This document shows, piece by piece, positions 5,030 through 7,746 of a stretch of DNA of 7,746 bases (the first letter of the stretch is position 1; every line of letters begins with the position of its first letter). The notes under the pieces are model-generated. The model ran no database searches. It worked only from the letters and a program-made list of their open reading frames with translations, and was not told the origin of the DNA. Position numbers and translations under genes: made by a program. Source of the DNA: Treponema sp. UBA4319 (GTDB lineage Bacteria > Spirochaetota > Spirochaetia > Treponematales > Treponemataceae); assembly GCA_002393865.1 (NCBI GenBank), contig DGUD01000069.1, positions 1-7,746 of the forward strand, in the 5' to 3' direction.

Positions 5030-6506
5030 TATCCTTGCCGGAAAGACTTTTTTCCTCGACCAGCATGGCTGCGCAAAGAACCAGGTGGACGGCGAGCTCA
5101 TTATCTCGCGTCTGTGCGCAGCCGGCATGACGCGTACTGACGATGCCGCCGCGGCAGACCTTATCATCGTGAACAGCTGCGGCTTTATCGAGAGCGCAAA
5201 GAAGGAAAGCCTGGATTCCCTACTGGGGGCGCGTTCTGCCTACCCGCACGCAAAGATTCTGCTGGCCGGATGTCTGGCGGAGCGCTATGCGGATGTCTTT
5301 GCGGCGGAGCTGCCCGAAGCCGACGGTATTTTTGGGAACGGCGACCTTTCCCGGGTTGAGTCTGTTGCCGCAGATTTGCTTGGCGGGGCACGGCCTGTCG
5401 TCCGCCCTCCGCAGCAGGGCGTCTGCTGCGGGAACCGCGGTCCGCTCCTTTCCTTCCGGGGCAGCGCCTATGTCAAGATTACCGAAGGCTGCGACAACTG
5501 CTGCTCCTTCTGCGCCATTCCGCTCATCCGTGGAACGCTGCGCTCCCGGCCGGCCGATGATATTGTCGCCGAGATTGAGTCGCTGCTTGCGGGAGGGGTG
5601 CGCGAGATAAACCTTATCGGGCAGGACTTGGCCGCCTACGGCTGCGGGGCCGGGGATTCGCTTCCCTCTGGCTGTTCCGCGCCCCCCGGCGGGGGCAGCT
5701 GGCACGACGCCTTCTATAAACGGCTGCGGCGCCCGCTCATCGAGGATGAGGCCTTGGCGTCTGCGGAGCCGCCTTTGTTCGCGCTCATGCAGAGAATCTC
5801 CGCAATCCGGGGGAATTTCTGGCTGCGCCTGCTGTACATGCATCCCGACCATTTTTCCCCGTCGATTTTGTCGCTGATGAAGCAGGATTCCCGCTTCCTT
5901 CCGTATTTTGATATTCCCTTTCAGTCCGGGGATGACGGCATTATCCTCGCGATGAACAGGAAGGGCTCCTTCGGCTCGTACACGGAGCTGATACGGCGTA
6001 TCCGCAGCGCCTTGCCCGACAGCTGCATCCGCACGACCTTCCTTGCCGGTTTTCCGGGCGAGAGCGAGGCTGCCGCTGCCCGCACGCAGGAATTCCTCCG
6101 CGCAATCCAGAGCGACTGGTCGGGCTGCTTTGCGTACAGCCGCGAGGAAGATACTCCTGCGGTACGCCTTAAGGCGCGTGTTCCCAAAAAGTGCGCTGCC
6201 GGGCGTGCGGCTGCGCTGGAGAGCCTGCAGGCCGGGATTACGGCAGCTCGTTTGCGCGCGCGCTGCGGCAGGGACTACGATGTGCTCATAGAAGAAATCG
6301 TGCAGAACAAAGAAGGCACGGATGAGGGGCTTGCCATCGGGCGCGCGTGGTTCCAGGCGCCGGAAGTGGACGGCAATGTTGTTGTCCGCTATGATTTGGA
6401 CGATGCTTCCGCAGTGGCGGCTATTGTTCCCGGCGCAGTGGTCAGGGTTCGCGCTTTGTCTGCCTCGGAAGTGGATATCGACGGTGTGTATGCAGGAACA
6501 CGGTGA
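5022..6506 (+). CDS. rimO: Ribosomal protein S12 methylthiotransferase RimO
   Basis: Cytoplasmic radical-SAM enzyme that adds a methylthio group to an aspartate of ribosomal protein S12, using two [4Fe-4S] clusters. The N-terminal cluster cysteines are C17 (HGCAKN), C53 (NSCGF) and C84 (AGCLAER). The radical-SAM CxxxCxxC cysteines are C157, C161 and C164 in EGCDNCCSFCAIP. A TRAM domain (about 413-490) ends the protein. NQVDGE (20-25) and IRGTLRSRP (169-177) favour RimO over MiaB. The start is TTG at 5022, overlapping the rodZ-like gene by 8 bases, with GGTGGACG just upstream; no ATG or GTG precedes HGCAKN in frame. At 494 residues it exceeds E. coli RimO (about 440), mainly from a Gly/Cys-rich insertion at about 207-250. 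It overlaps the helicase gene by 17 bases. Confidence 0.93.
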   Translation: MTDILAGKTFFLDQHGCAKNQVDGELIISRLCAAGMTRTDDAAAADLIIVNSCGFIESAKKESLDSLLGARSAYPHAKILLAGCLAERYADVFAAELPEADGIFGNGDLSRVESVAADLLGGARPVVRPPQQGVCCGNRGPLLSFRGSAYVKITEGCDNCCSFCAIPLIRGTLRSRPADDIVAEIESLLAGGVREINLIGQDLAAYGCGAGDSLPSGCSAPPGGGSWHDAFYKRLRRPLIEDEALASAEPPLFALMQRISAIRGNFWLRLLYMHPDHFSPSILSLMKQDSRFLPYFDIPFQSGDDGIILAMNRKGSFGSYTELIRRIRSALPDSCIRTTFLAGFPGESEAAAARTQEFLRAIQSDWSGCFAYSREEDTPAVRLKARVPKKCAAGRAAALESLQAGITAARLRARCGRDYDVLIEEIVQNKEGTDEGLAIGRAWFQAPEVDGNVVVRYDLDDASAVAAIVPGAVVRVRALSASEVDIDGVYAGTR

Positions 6507-7746
6507 TTATCTTTCCGTCCTCAATCCTTCGCAGCTTGCCGCGGTAAAGCACGACGGTGATTCCCTGCTTATCCTTGCGGGGGCTGGTTCTGGCAAGACC
6601 CGCGTCATAACGACAAAAATCGCCTACCTTATCGCGGAGAAGCACGTTGACCCCTATGCGATACTTGCCGTGACCTTTACCAAGAAGGCCGCCAACGAGA
6701 TGCGCGAGCGTGCCGTCGCTCTGGAGCCCCGCGCCGAATACGCGCAGCTGCGCACATTCCATTCATGGGGAGCCTATTTTCTGCGTGCCCACGCCGAGCT
6801 TGCCGGAATATCCAAGAGTTTTACGGTGTATGACGACGACGACATGGTGACGCTTATCAGCAAGGCTGTCCCTTCGCTGAGCCGCCAGCAGGCGGCCGTC
6901 GCGGCTCATAAAATTGCGCTGGCAAAAGATTACTGCTGCACGCCGGACAGCGAAGAACTTGCGGCTATTTCCGACGAGCCCCAGTTCGCGCAGATATACG
7001 CGGCATACGAGCAGCGTCTGCGGGAGACCGGCAACGTCGATTTCGGCGACCTCATCATGCTGCCCTACCTTGTGCTGCGCGACAACGGCGATGTGCGCCA
7101 TGCGATGCACCTGCGCTACCGGGTGATTATGGTGGACGAGTACCAGGATTCTAATGTCGCCCAGTATCTGCTGCTGCAGCAGCTTGCGGGCGTGGAGGAA
7201 TCGAGCGGCACCTACGTGTGCGTCGTGGGAGACGATGACCAGAGCATCTACCGTTTCCGCGGCGCGGAGGTGCAGAACATCCTGAATTTCCAGACGCAGT
7301 TCCCCGGGACCTCGCTTATCCGTCTGGAGATGAACTATCGTTCCACAAGCGAGATTCTTGCGTGCGCGGACAGCGTGGTGCGTCACAACGGCGACCGGCT
7401 GGGCAAGACGCTTGTTGCCGCGCGGGGCAAGGGCAAAGTTCCCACGCTGGTATTCCTGCCGACTCAGGACGATGAGACGCAGTTCTGCGCGGAGATAATA
7501 GCGCAGGCGTACAAAAAAGGCACCCCGTACGGCGACTGGGCAATCCTGTACCGCACCAACGCCCAGTCTTTAGGCTTTGAGACTGAATTCCTGCACCGCA
7601 AGATTCCCTATACCATCGTCGGCTCCCTGAAATTCTATGAGCGGGAGGAGATAAAGGATGCCCTCTCCTGGCTTTCTTTTGTGGCGAACCCGCGCGATGA
7701 GATTGCGTTCCGCCGCATCGCGAACAAGCCGGTGCGCGGCATCGGT
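6490..7746 (+). CDS. UvrD/PcrA-family DNA helicase, 3' end missing
   Basis: Superfamily 1A 3'-5' DNA helicase acting in repair and replication restart. The reading frame stays open for 419 codons to the window edge, against roughly 650-750 for the family, so about 60% is present. Motifs in order: Q motif LNPSQ (11-15), Walker A GAGSGKT (31-37), Ia VTFTKKAANEM (61-71), Walker B/II VDEYQD (215-220), III VGDDDQSIYRFRGA (246-259), NYRS (282-285), and IV ILYRTNAQS (352-360). GSLKFYEREEIKDAL (378-392) lies in domain 2B. The start is ATG 6490 (MQEHGDYLSV), overlapping rimO by 17 bases, with only a weak ribosome site, so expression may depend on rimO translation. UvrD, PcrA and Rep cannot be separated without the C-terminus. 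Confidence 0.93.
   Translation, partial: MQEHGDYLSVLNPSQLAAVKHDGDSLLILAGAGSGKTRVITTKIAYLIAEKHVDPYAILAVTFTKKAANEMRERAVALEPRAEYAQLRTFHSWGAYFLRAHAELAGISKSFTVYDDDDMVTLISKAVPSLSRQQAAVAAHKIALAKDYCCTPDSEELAAISDEPQFAQIYAAYEQRLRETGNVDFGDLIMLPYLVLRDNGDVRHAMHLRYRVIMVDEYQDSNVAQYLLLQQLAGVEESSGTYVCVVGDDDQSIYRFRGAEVQNILNFQTQFPGTSLIRLEMNYRSTSEILACADSVVRHNGDRLGKTLVAARGKGKVPTLVFLPTQDDETQFCAEIIAQAYKKGTPYGDWAILYRTNAQSLGFETEFLHRKIPYTIVGSLKFYEREEIKDALSWLSFVANPRDEIAFRRIANKPVRGIG

Noticed and set aside
5220..5852. 210-codon minus-strand frame within rimO
   Set aside because: It is opposite the conserved radical-SAM coding region, and its composition is typical of an antisense shadow.
6763..7386. 207-codon minus-strand frame within the helicase gene
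   Set aside because: The + strand here encodes helicase motifs II and III without interruption, so the antisense frame is incidental.

Overview
The window is ordinary bacterial chromosome, with all supported genes on the + strand. I read it as a spirochaete, most likely a fairly GC-rich Treponema or close relative. The reasons are the neighbourhood (a LolA-like carrier, a RodZ-like HTH/membrane protein, RimO and a UvrD/PcrA helicase in one tight operon) and the RimO N-terminus reading HGCAKN where most bacteria have LGCAKN. This assignment rests on remembered gene families and is not proven here. I see no mobile element, CRISPR array, rRNA or tRNA.

Layout. Bases 1-222 are non-coding upstream DNA. 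They hold two copies of an 11-base motif, TTTTCAGATAA, a long imperfect hairpin (104-165) and competing start signals for purB. Bases 223-1659 encode adenylosuccinate lyase (PurB). After 24 bases comes a Gfo/Idh/MocA-family NAD(P)-dependent oxidoreductase of unknown substrate (1684-2862). A terminator-like hairpin plus T-run follows at 2868-2896. Bases 2863-3244 hold no convincing gene. They contain that terminator, a third copy of TTTTCAGATAA, a good sigma-70 promoter (TTGACG, 17 bases, TATTAT at 2996-3024) and an inferred untranslated leader of about 214 bases. The second operon then runs lolA-like (3245-3910), rodZ-like (3917-5029), rimO (5022-6506) and a UvrD/PcrA-family helicase (6490 to the window end, 3' end missing).

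How the genes fit together. The first unit links a purine nucleotide enzyme to an uncharacterised dehydrogenase. The second joins outer-membrane lipoprotein transport, cell-shape control, ribosomal protein S12 modification and DNA repair. Its genes are separated by 6 bases or overlap by 8 and 17 bases, which suggests one mRNA with translational coupling. The most unusual features are the structured region and shared motif upstream of the two operons, an insertion of roughly 40 residues in RimO whose DNA contains a perfect GC-only hairpin, and a calcium-loop-like DxDGDGD segment in the extracytoplasmic part of the RodZ-like protein. I did not find a clearly new multi-gene system.
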